From Bacteroidales bacterium UBA6192 (lineage in GTDB: Bacteria > Bacteroidota > Bacteroidia > Bacteroidales > F082): 64,000 nucleotides of DNA. Below the pieces are notes generated by a model. That model had not been told where the DNA came from, did no database searches, and was given only the letters and a program-made list of their open reading frames with translations. A program made the position numbers and the translations under genes. Location: NCBI GenBank assembly GCA_002422725.1, contig DITE01000020.1, positions 22,645 through 86,644 on the forward strand, in the 5' to 3' direction. Below, piece after piece: positions 48,104 to 56,862 of this stretch (position 1 is the first letter of the stretch; every line of letters begins with the position of its first letter).

Positions 48104-48134
48104 GTTGCTTACAGTACTGTGAGCAACTTTTTTT
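48104..48134 (+). terminator. Rho-independent terminator after tRNA-Val
   Basis: GTTGCTTACA and TGTGAGCAAC form a 10-base-pair stem (one G-T) with a GTAC loop, followed by seven T. Confidence 0.92.
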
Positions 48135-48405
48135 ATAATTCCAGCAGAAGTGCAGATTTAGTTTGGAAAGAATAAAGAAATCCTTTTACAAAAATTAGGA
48201 TATTGATAATGTGCGACAGCAATCAGGTGTGTATTTTAGTCTGAATTTGGGAATTCAGTACGTGGTTTTAGTCGATTATGATGAAACTTGCTAATTTTTG
48301 GCTAACTGTCATATCAGAAAAACTTATTTTACTTTGGTAAATTTAATAAGGATGGTTCAATTTCAAGTGCAGAAGCTATTCGTTTTAACATCGCTTTTGC
48401 AAATA
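48135..48405. other. Gap without recognisable gene
   Basis: AT-rich sequence between the tRNA-Val terminator and the end of the next minus-strand gene. I see no open frame of note, no promoter match and no repeat. Confidence 0.6.
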
Positions 48406-49179
48406 TTACCTGTTTAACTTTTTATAGATGTTCTTATTGACAATCGGGTAATTCCATTCGTTGAAGATTTTGTAAGAAACACCAAGATTGACAATATTGT
48501 ATGAGTCGAATGGAAATCCACCGGTTAACGATTCCATATTGTCGGCATTCATTAACCGATGTCCGGATTCCAGTTGTATTGTCCAGTGCTGATCAATAGA
48601 ATATGCCAAAGTGATACCAGCTATCACAATTCCCTCCATCATCTTTCCTGAAAGACCAAATCCCTTGGACTGACCTCTATGCACAAGAATCTGGCCGGTT
48701 AATAGGTTTTGACGACTAGAATAATAGAAACAAAGTCCTGCACCTGTGTTGATTGCTAGTTTAAATCCTTTCTCGGATAATCCGGGCAAGAACAAACCAA
48801 ACAAATCAGCAGAAACACTGATGCTGGTTTCAGTGACATCGGCCTCAAAGTATTGATTTTCTTCCTGTAAAAAGCCACTTAACTGACAGATTAATAATGT
48901 TCCACGAAGTCTGATGCTGTTGATTATTTCGCGCTCAAGTTGCAAGAGGCCTGCAGGACGCCATTCCGACTTTTTTGAATTTTTTGCAGGAAATATTTTA
49001 TTTTGCTTAATGTCATTGAAAGAAATAGCTGTTCCAATGCCAGCAGTCAATATCCACTTGTCTGTAAAACTATTTCTGTTTGGAACAACAAAATTCGCAT
49101 GTGATAGCAACGGCAACATAAACAATAACATAAATAAACTCTTAGGATGATGTATAAAGTATATAAATGGAAAGTTCAT
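48406..49179 (-). CDS. Outer-membrane beta-barrel-like protein, unknown role
   Basis: 257 residues from the ATG at 49179 (MNFPFIYFIHHPKSLFM...), which has a hydrophobic signal ending at about SHANF; the frame from 49224 adds a leader without meaning. The mature part alternates strand-like stretches (RLRGTLLICQLSGFL, GVSYKIFNEW) with GILTLAYSIDQHWTIQLESG, as in Bacteroidota outer-membrane beta-barrel proteins. No specific function can be given. It lies downstream of the thioredoxin-like gene, 66 bases away on the same strand. Confidence 0.7.
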   Translation of the reverse strand: MNFPFIYFIHHPKSLFMLLFMLPLLSHANFVVPNRNSFTDKWILTAGIGTAISFNDIKQNKIFPAKNSKKSEWRPAGLLQLEREIINSIRLRGTLLICQLSGFLQEENQYFEADVTETSISVSADLFGLFLPGLSEKGFKLAINTGAGLCFYYSSRQNLLTGQILVHRGQSKGFGLSGKMMEGIVIAGITLAYSIDQHWTIQLESGHRLMNADNMESLTGGFPFDSYNIVNLGVSYKIFNEWNYPIVNKNIYKKLNR

Positions 49180-49244
49180 ATTTGTTGAGTTAAGATGAGT
49201 AAAGTAAGACTGCTCGCCAAGCAATTTGTCTAATTGTCATTATT

Positions 49245-50645
49245 TCACAAAGAGCTTTTAGTAAAGTTTTCAATTACCAGTCCGATTTGATCCGATTTAA
49301 TTCGCTTTGCAATGATGGTTTTGTGCTTATCGAGTAAATATATTACCGGGGTTCCATAGATATCATAAAGATCGTGAAAGTCCGGGGTCATGCTACGGGT
49401 TCCATTGACATTTAACCAATTAAGTTTGTTACGGACAATATAGTCTTTCCAGCCTTCAAGGTTACTATTAGTACCAATAGCATATACTTCAACCGGATAT
49501 TTGCGGTTATTGACGATGTTTAACAATTCATCAAGTTCTTTTTTACAAACCCCACATTCAAAATCCCAAAAGAAGAGTATCGTATAGTCTGCCTTTATTT
49601 CCTTGAATGAGCGGTATGCTCCGGCAGTATCAATCAACCACAATTCAGGGGCTGATGATCCGATTAAAAGTTTCCTTAATTGATTGGATCGCTCCAGGAT
49701 TTTTTGCTTGACAGACTCAGTGGTATTGGCGATTTGTGTTTTACTGAAATAGGCGTCGGCAAGGTGAACAAATACTTTGTCCATGCCCATAATACTATGG
49801 TGCTGATATTCAGATGTGAAATGCCAAATCAAATAATCCCTGACCACAATGTTTGTGTTTGCTTTTGCAATCAGTTCATCAATCGCTGTGATCACCGAGT
49901 CGGGGACTGGTGGAATCAGCTTGCTAAAATATGCCTGAAGTTTTTGCGAAAAAACAGGTGTACGCAACATTCTGTCATCATTAAGATCAATATTGTCCCA
50001 GAAATGATGTTTGTAATAAAGGTACGACTTTTCATTATCATTTAGTATTGTCTGAGGGATAACTGGTTCCTTAAGAGCTTTGAAAATTGAGGAAATGAAA
50101 AGTTCTGGAGACTCATGAATAATTTTCTGTCTGTAATCATTTATTAGTGAATTGACCGAATCTGTTTGCACTTGAAATTGTTCAGCGCTTAACTCTCCTG
50201 TTTCTTTTTGCGTCTTGATCTTGTTAAGATATGTATAAGCTGTATTGGATAATCGAAGGTGTTCAAAGAAAACTTGATTGTCCCTGCTGTCGTTGCATTG
50301 AATGGAGAATTCAGTGGAACCAAAATCGGCTTCTATTGTAAAGTGTTGATCTTCAGAAACGAGAAATTCAAGCAATCTGTTCTTTTTGCCGGTAGCCAGT
50401 ATATAAACCCCACCTGGTAGCCTTTCTGTGCCACTAAAAACAATCAATCCTTCTTTATTGTGCCCTGTTGAATCAACTAGCTGAAGTTTCTCACCAAAGT
50501 GTCTGGCCAGGATAAATGTACTATCTAACTGATTCTTAAGTAGGAATCTGATCTCAAACAAATTTTGAGTCGATGCAGAAGATTTAATGAATAAGAAAAT
50601 GGTAACAAAAATCAGTATTTTGTAGTATACCTTAGAATATTTCAT
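49245..50645 (-). CDS. Thioredoxin-fold protein (TlpA-like) with N-terminal DUF4369/DUF5106-like region
   Basis: About 466 residues from the ATG at 50645; the ATG at 50654 lies almost on the predicted transcript start. A hydrophobic signal segment (YKILIFVTIFLFIKSSAS) leads to an N-terminal region with DUF4369-like text (GTERLPGGVYILATGKKNR), a helical DUF5106-like middle and a C-terminal thioredoxin fold with FFWDFECGVCKKELDELL; CGVC is the redox pair. It is likely a periplasmic disulfide reductase or resa-like protein. A -7 box TACCTTTG (50659-50666) stands just upstream. Confidence 0.88.
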   Translation of the reverse strand: MKYSKVYYKILIFVTIFLFIKSSASTQNLFEIRFLLKNQLDSTFILARHFGEKLQLVDSTGHNKEGLIVFSGTERLPGGVYILATGKKNRLLEFLVSEDQHFTIEADFGSTEFSIQCNDSRDNQVFFEHLRLSNTAYTYLNKIKTQKETGELSAEQFQVQTDSVNSLINDYRQKIIHESPELFISSIFKALKEPVIPQTILNDNEKSYLYYKHHFWDNIDLNDDRMLRTPVFSQKLQAYFSKLIPPVPDSVITAIDELIAKANTNIVVRDYLIWHFTSEYQHHSIMGMDKVFVHLADAYFSKTQIANTTESVKQKILERSNQLRKLLIGSSAPELWLIDTAGAYRSFKEIKADYTILFFWDFECGVCKKELDELLNIVNNRKYPVEVYAIGTNSNLEGWKDYIVRNKLNWLNVNGTRSMTPDFHDLYDIYGTPVIYLLDKHKTIIAKRIKSDQIGLVIENFTKSSL

Positions 50646-50658
50646 GTCTTTCATGCGG

Positions 50659-50666
50659 CAAAGGTA
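50659..50666 (-). promoter_or_regulatory. Probable -7 box for the thioredoxin-like gene
   Basis: Minus strand TACCTTTG, exact match to TAnnTTTG. The expected transcript start would fall at about 50652, which favours the ATG at 50645 as translation start. Confidence 0.5.
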
Positions 50667-50826
50667 AAAAACCTACGCATTTCCTGACTGGTTTGTATGT
50701 CGTTTTGTATTATTTTGACTCACAGAATCGTTAAAAAAAATGCAGGCTTAAAATTTTTTTTCTTATTCACTAATTTGTTGTTTATCAATATAATATATTA
50801 AAAAAAAAATGGATTTTTTTGAAAAA

Positions 50827-50864
50827 AAATGTGCGATTTTCTATGCTTTTGCAATTAATGGGTG
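50827..50864 (+). promoter_or_regulatory. Shared upstream element, copy 1 (secreted T9SS gene)
   Basis: AAATGTGCGATTTT (50827-50840), six variable bases (CTATGC), then TTTTGCAATTAATGGGTG (50847-50864). The same 14 and 18 bases with the same 6-base spacing occur before the sigma-factor operon at 56856-56893 on the minus strand. It ends about 55 bases before the ATG at 50920. I infer that it is a promoter recognised by the sigma factor. Confidence 0.8.
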
Positions 50865-50919
50865 GGAAAGTATCTATTTTGCTATTGTGTCTTAATGAAC
50901 AAACAAATATCTTAACAAC

Positions 50920-52131
50920 ATGAAAAATTTATTTTATGCTCTCAGTTTTATTGCAACGATAGTTGTTGCAGGCAATTTGAATGCTCAGAACCAAATCGAT
51001 GGATATGTTCTGTATCATAACAATGTTAATGTCCCAATTCCTGAAGTAAATGTTGGTCTTTACACACTAAATGGGGTCTTTATCACAAGTAGTGAAACAG
51101 ATGATGATGGTTATTTTGCATTCAATAATGTCGCTGACGGATCGTATAGGCTTAGGTCAGCAACTTCACTTGACCCGGGTGGTGTTGATATGTATGACGC
51201 CTATCTAATCCTGTTATACATTTTGAAATTGTATAATTTTACTCCAATCCAGTTTTTGGCTGCTGATGTAAACGGTAATGGTGTCGTTAACCTTGTTGAT
51301 TATGTATATATAGTAGTCTACTATTTTATTTATGGTCAGCCATTTCCTGCTGGTGATTGGGTTTTCGAAGAAGTTATTGTTAACACAGCCTCACGCGAAG
51401 GCAATGGAACAGTCGCCGGAAGTAGTACTGGTGATGTGCAGGGCGTATGGCAACCAACCGGAAGGGATATCATTGATGAGAGCCTACTTGAGTATGATGA
51501 TTTGCTCACACTTATGCCTAATGAAACTTCTTCTTTTTATATCAGGAGTCACTCATTAATGAGTTTAGCCGCATATGGGCTGGTTTTCGACATCAATGAA
51601 TCAGCTATTGATGTGTTGAGTGTTGAACCTTACGGTACCAACGCAGAGTATGCAGTGATTGACGGACAGATTCGCATCGGATGGGTCAATGAGTCGATCG
51701 GCGAATTGAGTTCGTTTGATGGTAATCTGGCACGAGTAACTATCAGGGCCAGAGAAGGTGCAGCGGGCAATGCTTCTGTTATGCTTAACAATGAGAGCCA
51801 TATTATTGATGGAAGTGGTGAAAAAGTGGGCTATTTTGAATTGACAGCGCCTGCAATTAAGGTTCAGCCGGTGGAGCAATCCAGCCTTTTGGTATATCCA
51901 TCACCCGCTATTGATCAGGCAACAATCGAGTTTGTGTCAGAATCAACCGGAAAAGCCCGGATTAAAATTGTCAGTTTGAGTGGACAAGTAATCAATTCTT
52001 TTGAGTCAATCGTTCGTGAAGGCACAAATAAAATTGGTTTGCCTGTGAATAATTTTGCAACGGGCAACTATCAGGTAATCGTTGAAGATTCACACAACAA
52101 GGTCTATTCTAACCGCTTATATGTAAAGTAG
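50920..52131 (+). CDS. Secreted T9SS protein with dockerin-like and cohesin-like regions
   Basis: 403 residues. Signal peptide to about residue 23. Residues 26-85 look like a carboxypeptidase-regulatory (Ig-like) domain (GYVLYHNNVNVPIPEVNVGL, ending DGSYRLRS). Residues 88-140 are dockerin-like: a helix-rich duplicated unit in which the second loop, ADVNGNGVVNLVD (115-127), is a good calcium-loop match. Residues about 200-310 resemble a cohesin-type beta domain (SLAAYGLVFDINESAIDVLS, DGNLARVTIRARE). The end from residue 320 is a type A sorting domain (LLVYPSPAIDQATIEFVS, FATGNYQVIVEDSHN). It is expected outside the cell or on the surface. A terminator follows; the next gene is the CHAT lipoprotein. 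Confidence 0.85.
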   Translation: MKNLFYALSFIATIVVAGNLNAQNQIDGYVLYHNNVNVPIPEVNVGLYTLNGVFITSSETDDDGYFAFNNVADGSYRLRSATSLDPGGVDMYDAYLILLYILKLYNFTPIQFLAADVNGNGVVNLVDYVYIVVYYFIYGQPFPAGDWVFEEVIVNTASREGNGTVAGSSTGDVQGVWQPTGRDIIDESLLEYDDLLTLMPNETSSFYIRSHSLMSLAAYGLVFDINESAIDVLSVEPYGTNAEYAVIDGQIRIGWVNESIGELSSFDGNLARVTIRAREGAAGNASVMLNNESHIIDGSGEKVGYFELTAPAIKVQPVEQSSLLVYPSPAIDQATIEFVSESTGKARIKIVSLSGQVINSFESIVREGTNKIGLPVNNFATGNYQVIVEDSHNKVYSNRLYVK

Positions 52132-52156
52132 TAGTCTAATAATTATTGGTTGGTTT

Positions 52157-52184
52157 AGGAGGCTCCACAGAGCCTCCTTTTTTT
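52157..52184 (+). terminator. Rho-independent terminator after the secreted protein gene
   Basis: AGGAGGCTC and GAGCCTCCT form a perfect 9-base-pair stem with a CACA loop, followed by a T-run. It separates the secreted-protein gene from the CHAT gene, so the latter needs readthrough or its own promoter. Confidence 0.92.
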
Positions 52185-52233
52185 ATAAATGTATCAGGAA
52201 TTGTACTATTTTCGTACTATTATTGGAATTGAG

Positions 52234-55200
52234 ATGCGACGGACTACACTTTGTTGTTTATCTATAATTGTCTTTTTGATTTCATCTTGCACGCGGGTTA
52301 AAGTTGAGCGTAATAGCGGGTCAGCTTTTTCGAAAAGCTTTGCACTTGGCAAAGAGTTCAAGACAAAAGATAAAACGGATAGTGCCTTAATATTGCTAAA
52401 TCAATCTCTTTCCCTCACTAATAGTTTTGACTCTTTAGTGCTGGTATATCTTGAGCTTGGCGATATTTACCGATTGACTGCCAAATTCAATGAAGCACTA
52501 CAGATGTTACACAAGTTTGATTCAGTTTTTAATTTAACTGAACCAAAAGATAGCTTATTGTATGCCGAATCAAAGCATCTCAGCGGGAAATTGCACTCCG
52601 ACAAGGGCTCTTTTGAGGAAGCATTGAGACAGTTTAATCTGTCCTTAGGTATTAAAAGCAGATGGGTTAAGGGATTGAGTTTAACTCAGGCAAAGACATA
52701 CAATTATATTGGAATCGCTTACTTTTATCAACACCAGTTTGATAAAGCCATGGAAAACTATAAAATGGCAGAAGCGGTTTGCGATAGTTTAGGTATATTT
52801 GACAAGGATATTGCGCATATATATCAGAATTTGGGAATTGTACATTCTGTTAAGGGAAATTTTGAGGAGGCAATCAGGTATTTAAACTTATCGAGAGAAA
52901 TAAGAGAGAATAATCCGGAATTAAAAGAAGACCTGTGGAGTTTTTATTTTAACTACGGGTATTTTTTATATTCAATCGGAGAGTCATCGAAGAGCATTTT
53001 GGCATACAAACGTGCTGAGGAATTGTTAATTCAATATCAAAAATCCAATAGCGGTTTCTTAGCTAACCTTTATATTAACATTGGCAATGCATATTATCAG
53101 CGTGGTGATTTCGAAAAAGCCAGGGTTTATTATGCAAATGTTATCAATGAGTTGGAAAAGAAACTCGATTTGACACACCCTAACCTGATAACAGCCAGAA
53201 ACAACCTCGGGTTTATTTATTTCCGGACAGGTAATTTTAAGGATGCACAGCAAATGTTCTCCGAAAGTCTGAAAGTGGTCAATAATCCGGAAACGCGTGT
53301 ATTTCTGTTACGTAATATTGCGAAATCGAAAGAAGCATTGGGCGAAATGGCTGCTGCGGAGGAGTATTTTATTCAGGCTCTTAATGAATCTATTGATAAA
53401 TTGGGTAGTAATCATGTGGAATTATCAGGTTCATATTTGGCAGCAGGTGAGTTTTTTTATCGAATAGATCGCTTGAATGTGGCGAACGAAATGTTTCATA
53501 AATCTTTGGATATTTTAGAAAAGTTTTATCCGGCAAATAAAACCGGCATTGGAAATGTAAAGATCCGCATTGCTGATATTCTTGTTGCCCATAATGACTT
53601 CCACGGTGCTGAAAAAACCTACCTGGAAGCTATTGGAGGTTTTGTTGCAACTGGAGTTGAATCAGCCGGTAACTTTGACATTAGACTTAAAGACGCCTAT
53701 TTTGGACTCGCTGATTTATATCGTAATAGGTTTCCCGTTAATCAGGAATTGATTTATCTTGAGAAGAGTCTTGATTATTACAAGACAGGTATTGGGTTTA
53801 TTGAGAATCTCGGCATGAACATTACCGATGAAAGCAGAATGTTGCTCAATCAGGATAGTCGTCAGCGTATGGTGGAAGCAATAGCAGTGTGTTACGAGTT
53901 ATTGCAGCACACAGGAAACGATTATTATATTGATCTGGCATTCGATTTTTCATCGCGTAGCAAAGCTGCTGTTTTATTGTCATCAGTAAAGCGAAATATT
54001 GCTCTTGAATTTGGAGGGGTTCCATTAAACATAATCAGTAAAGAGGTTGCAATGCGCGAGGAACTTTCGGTTGTTCAGAAGTTGCTTTTTAATGAACAGC
54101 AAAAGAAGCGTCCCAGTGCGGCTCAATTGGCCTATCTGGATTCCCGACAGTTTACATTGGTTAATCAGTATGACAGTCTGATTGAACAGCTGAGTAAGCA
54201 ATACCCTGACTATTTCAGCTTGCGACACAACAATCAGGTGATATCGGTTAGCGACGTACAAAAAAGGCTGGGCAGCAATGAGGTGTTGATTGATTATGCT
54301 TTTCAGGATAGTTATCAGTTTTTGGTCGCTGTTAGTCAAACAGAAAAGAAGCTGGTTAAACTAACAGCTGTTGTTAATGCACATGTGCTTTTGCAGGATT
54401 TATTACTTAGTCTTAAACCAGATTTCTCAGCCTTGTCAGGGGCTGATTTAACGCTTTTTGCTGATCGTTCGCACAAGTTGTTTCAACATTTGTTAAAGCC
54501 TGTTGATTCGATGATTAATAATAAGGACTTAATTATAATTCCTGATGGACAGCTTGGCTATCTGCCTTTTGAAGCATTACTGTCGAGGGAAATAGATCAA
54601 ACTGCGAGAAACACCTACAGCTCTTTGCCCTATTTATTGTTTTCAAACAATGTTTCTTATACCTACTCAGCAAGTATTCGATTTAATAAGCGCGAAACAA
54701 AGAAAACTTTCAATGGGAAGGTAGTTGCCTTTGTGCCTGATTATTCTCGCTCTGGGCAAGAGACAGATGTTAAGGGGCTGTCCATGTCAACCAGCAGTCT
54801 TCAAGAGCTTATTCCGCTTCCTTTTGCTAAATATGAAGCAGAAAGTGTGCTTGGACAAGTTAAAGGGAAGTTGTTGCCAGGCAAAAAAGCATCCAAGCAA
54901 AATTTTCTTGATTTGTCTAATAATTATGATGTTTTACATTTGGCAATGCATACCCAGATAAATGATGATAATCCACTATACTCGCGCCTGATATTTCATC
55001 CTGACAGAGATAGTGTTGATTTGTTTACGCTGAGTACATATGAGTTATATAATCTTAAGCTTGATGCAAGCATGGTTGTTTTATCAGCTTGCAACACCGG
55101 TTCAGGAAGTCTGCAACAAGGTGAGGGCGTGATGAGTTTGACCCGTGGGTTTATTTTCGCCGGAGTTCCATCAATTGTCATGACTACCTGGGAGGTGCAG

Positions 55201-55503
55201 GATGAAGCAGGCGCTATGTTAATGGATCGGTTCTATTATCATCTTCGCCTGGGAGCATCAAAGGACGAGGCACTAAGGAAGTCAAAAATAGAATTTCTGT
55301 CTGAATCGAACTTGCTTAAATCACATCCATATTTCTGGTCGTCATATGTATTGATTGGTGATACATCACCCATATATCTTGAGCCAACTCAAAGTAGTTA
55401 TTTGGTAATAGTCTTATCTGCAACCAGTGCTATTATATTGATCTTTATTATAGTTATAATCAGGAGAAATAAAAAGCGCAACTACTTTGCTCCCGAAAAG
55501 TAG
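52234..55503 (+). CDS. TPR lipoprotein with C-terminal CHAT (caspase-like) protease domain
   Basis: 1089 residues from the ATG at 52234, which gives a lipoprotein signal (TLCCLSIIVFLISSC); the frame from 52189 starts on the terminator and is rejected. Residues about 30-450 hold many TPRs (examples YIGIAYFYQHQFDKAMENYK, NIGNAYYQRGDFEKARVYY). A helical linker leads to the CHAT domain at about 700-1050 with the catalytic pair: histidine in LHLAMHT (about 906) and cysteine in VVLSACNTGSGS (about 953), then TRGFIFAGVPSIVMTTWEV. Near the end is one membrane helix (VIVLSATSAIILIFIIVII) followed by a basic tail, so it may be anchored at both ends. Predicted cysteine protease. Upstream is the secreted dockerin-like protein; convergent downstream is the sigma/anti-sigma operon. 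Confidence 0.9.
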   Translation: MRRTTLCCLSIIVFLISSCTRVKVERNSGSAFSKSFALGKEFKTKDKTDSALILLNQSLSLTNSFDSLVLVYLELGDIYRLTAKFNEALQMLHKFDSVFNLTEPKDSLLYAESKHLSGKLHSDKGSFEEALRQFNLSLGIKSRWVKGLSLTQAKTYNYIGIAYFYQHQFDKAMENYKMAEAVCDSLGIFDKDIAHIYQNLGIVHSVKGNFEEAIRYLNLSREIRENNPELKEDLWSFYFNYGYFLYSIGESSKSILAYKRAEELLIQYQKSNSGFLANLYINIGNAYYQRGDFEKARVYYANVINELEKKLDLTHPNLITARNNLGFIYFRTGNFKDAQQMFSESLKVVNNPETRVFLLRNIAKSKEALGEMAAAEEYFIQALNESIDKLGSNHVELSGSYLAAGEFFYRIDRLNVANEMFHKSLDILEKFYPANKTGIGNVKIRIADILVAHNDFHGAEKTYLEAIGGFVATGVESAGNFDIRLKDAYFGLADLYRNRFPVNQELIYLEKSLDYYKTGIGFIENLGMNITDESRMLLNQDSRQRMVEAIAVCYELLQHTGNDYYIDLAFDFSSRSKAAVLLSSVKRNIALEFGGVPLNIISKEVAMREELSVVQKLLFNEQQKKRPSAAQLAYLDSRQFTLVNQYDSLIEQLSKQYPDYFSLRHNNQVISVSDVQKRLGSNEVLIDYAFQDSYQFLVAVSQTEKKLVKLTAVVNAHVLLQDLLLSLKPDFSALSGADLTLFADRSHKLFQHLLKPVDSMINNKDLIIIPDGQLGYLPFEALLSREIDQTARNTYSSLPYLLFSNNVSYTYSASIRFNKRETKKTFNGKVVAFVPDYSRSGQETDVKGLSMSTSSLQELIPLPFAKYEAESVLGQVKGKLLPGKKASKQNFLDLSNNYDVLHLAMHTQINDDNPLYSRLIFHPDRDSVDLFTLSTYELYNLKLDASMVVLSACNTGSGSLQQGEGVMSLTRGFIFAGVPSIVMTTWEVQDEAGAMLMDRFYYHLRLGASKDEALRKSKIEFLSESNLLKSHPYFWSSYVLIGDTSPIYLEPTQSSYLVIVLSATSAIILIFIIVIIRRNKKRNYFAPEK

Positions 55504-55510
55504 TTGCGCT
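55470..55510 (-). terminator. Terminator of the sigma/anti-sigma operon, embedded in the CHAT gene end
   Basis: AGCGCAACTACTTT and AAAGTAGTTGCGCT form a 14-base-pair perfect stem with an 8-base loop (55475-55510). On the minus strand a run TTTTTATTT follows, so it terminates the operon running in from 56862. On the + strand it carries the last nine codons and stop of the CHAT gene and lacks a T-run. Confidence 0.85.
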
Positions 55511-55544
55511 GGGAATTTAGGGATTTGATGATTCTATACTTGTT

Positions 55545-56276
55545 TTAGTTTTCCATCTCCCTAAGGAGTTTCTGGGCCCTCGTTTTATAAACACTATTTT
55601 CTTTTGCAATCTTCTCAAATATCAGTCTGGCTTCTTTTAAATCATTAGTTTTTATGTAACATAAGCCAAGATTCCATTCTGATTGATCGATGAAAAGGTT
55701 ATCATTATGCTCAATGATTTGTTTGAAGTTTTGCTTGGCTTTTTCAAACTCATTAAGTTCCATGTATGATAAAGCTCCGTATAGTTTTGCAATTAAATTT
55801 TCAGGTGCTTTGATAAACATATCGACTGCAGCGTTGTAGTTTTTTAATTCATAGTACTGGATACCCTGCATGACAGGTTGTTCAAGATTTGTTGTTCCTG
55901 AACGGAGGGTAAACATAGAGTTTTCAGGGGCAAAGTATGCTGCAAATAATTTGTCATTGGCATTTTGATGGCTTTTATTAAACAGCCAGAATCCGCCAAA
56001 ACCAATTAAAACTAATACAGTAGCAGCCACAGCAATCTTGTAGTAGGAAGCAATATGCCATCTGTTAGCAGACTCTTGATGAGTTTGATGGATTAGATGC
56101 AGACTGTTTAAGACGTCAAGCTTCGTTGCATCATTTGATAAATCATGGATTTTTTTAAACTGTTCAACTTCAGCAACCATAATAGGGTTGCTTTCGATTG
56201 ATTTTTTAAACTCCCACAATTCACCCTCGTCCAGTTCTCCGTGGAAATACTTGTAAATCATTTCATAATTTTTCAT
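55545..56276 (-). CDS. Anti-sigma-like membrane protein with TPR domain
   Basis: About 243 residues from the ATG at 56276. The N-terminal 80 residues are cytoplasmic and resemble anti-sigma regulators of Bacteroidota (YKYFHGELDEGELWEFKKSI), without zinc-binding HxxxCxxC. One membrane helix (YYKIAVAATVLVLIGFGGFW) follows, and then a periplasmic TPR domain (GIQYYELKNYNAAVDMFIKA, SEWNLGLCYIKTNDLKEARL). It overlaps the sigma gene by about 14-20 bases, as co-regulated pairs do. It would hold the sigma factor and release it on a signal from the periplasm; the TPRs could contact the TPRs of the CHAT lipoprotein. Confidence 0.78.
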   Translation of the reverse strand: MKNYEMIYKYFHGELDEGELWEFKKSIESNPIMVAEVEQFKKIHDLSNDATKLDVLNSLHLIHQTHQESANRWHIASYYKIAVAATVLVLIGFGGFWLFNKSHQNANDKLFAAYFAPENSMFTLRSGTTNLEQPVMQGIQYYELKNYNAAVDMFIKAPENLIAKLYGALSYMELNEFEKAKQNFKQIIEHNDNLFIDQSEWNLGLCYIKTNDLKEARLIFEKIAKENSVYKTRAQKLLREMEN

Positions 56277-56862
56277 AATCATTTAATTTGTTAAACTCAG
56301 GGTCATTCAAAATCATTTCAGTCAACCTTGCTAAACATTTGCGTCGTTTATTATAAGCACTTGCAATCGAGGTAAAGTTTGTCTTTTCTATAATTCCTTT
56401 TCCGTCAATGTTTTTCATGGTTAACCGGAGCACTTTTTTGCAATCAAAGTCTAATTTTCGATAATGACGTGCAAAAATTCTGGCAAATCGATTTTCCCTT
56501 TGATTTATAATTAATTCTTCCTCATCAATAATATCTGGAAAATCAAAGGTGTCGAGGCTTGCCATAAAGACTTGCCCACGTTCTCTTAGTTCCATGAACC
56601 AAAGTCGCTTATAAATAGATGCAAAGAACGTTGAAAAACTACACTTTAATTCAAATCCCTCTTTCTTGATCATGTCGATCGTTTGCAGGATTGTCTCCTG
56701 AAACAGATCCCATGCATCATCTTTTGTGCCCTGATATTTTTCAACAAGTTTCCAGACTTTGCTAAAGTATGTTTCATATAAATACTCGAGCACTTTCCGA
56801 TCGTTGTTTAAAATACCATTCAGTATGTCATCTGAACTAAAATTTAAGTGTCTTTCACCCAT
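56263..56862 (-). CDS. ECF-type RNA polymerase sigma factor
   Basis: 199 residues from the ATG at 56862 (MGERHLNFSSDD); the longer frame uses a TTG at 56871. Region 2 is at residues 15-85 (NDRKVLEYLYETYFSKVWKL, DAWDLFQETILQTIDMI, CSFSTFFASIYKRLWFMELR), region 4 near the C-terminus (CKKVLRLTMKNIDGKGIIEK, ASAYNKRRKCLARL). No region 3. The shared upstream element (56856-56893) overlaps the start codon, so the transcript may be nearly leaderless, or the element acts downstream of the start. It overlaps the anti-sigma gene. Confidence 0.9.
   Translation of the reverse strand: MGERHLNFSSDDILNGILNNDRKVLEYLYETYFSKVWKLVEKYQGTKDDAWDLFQETILQTIDMIKKEGFELKCSFSTFFASIYKRLWFMELRERGQVFMASLDTFDFPDIIDEEELIINQRENRFARIFARHYRKLDFDCKKVLRLTMKNIDGKGIIEKTNFTSIASAYNKRRKCLARLTEMILNDPEFNKLNDYEKL

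Noticed and set aside
52157..52184. Operon of secreted protein and CHAT gene on one strong transcript
   Set aside because: A perfect terminator with T-run lies between them, so only readthrough or a separate promoter would express the CHAT gene.
55545..56276. FecR-type anti-sigma factor of a TonB uptake system
   Set aside because: No FecR domain and no SusC/TonB receptor nearby; the periplasmic part is TPR.
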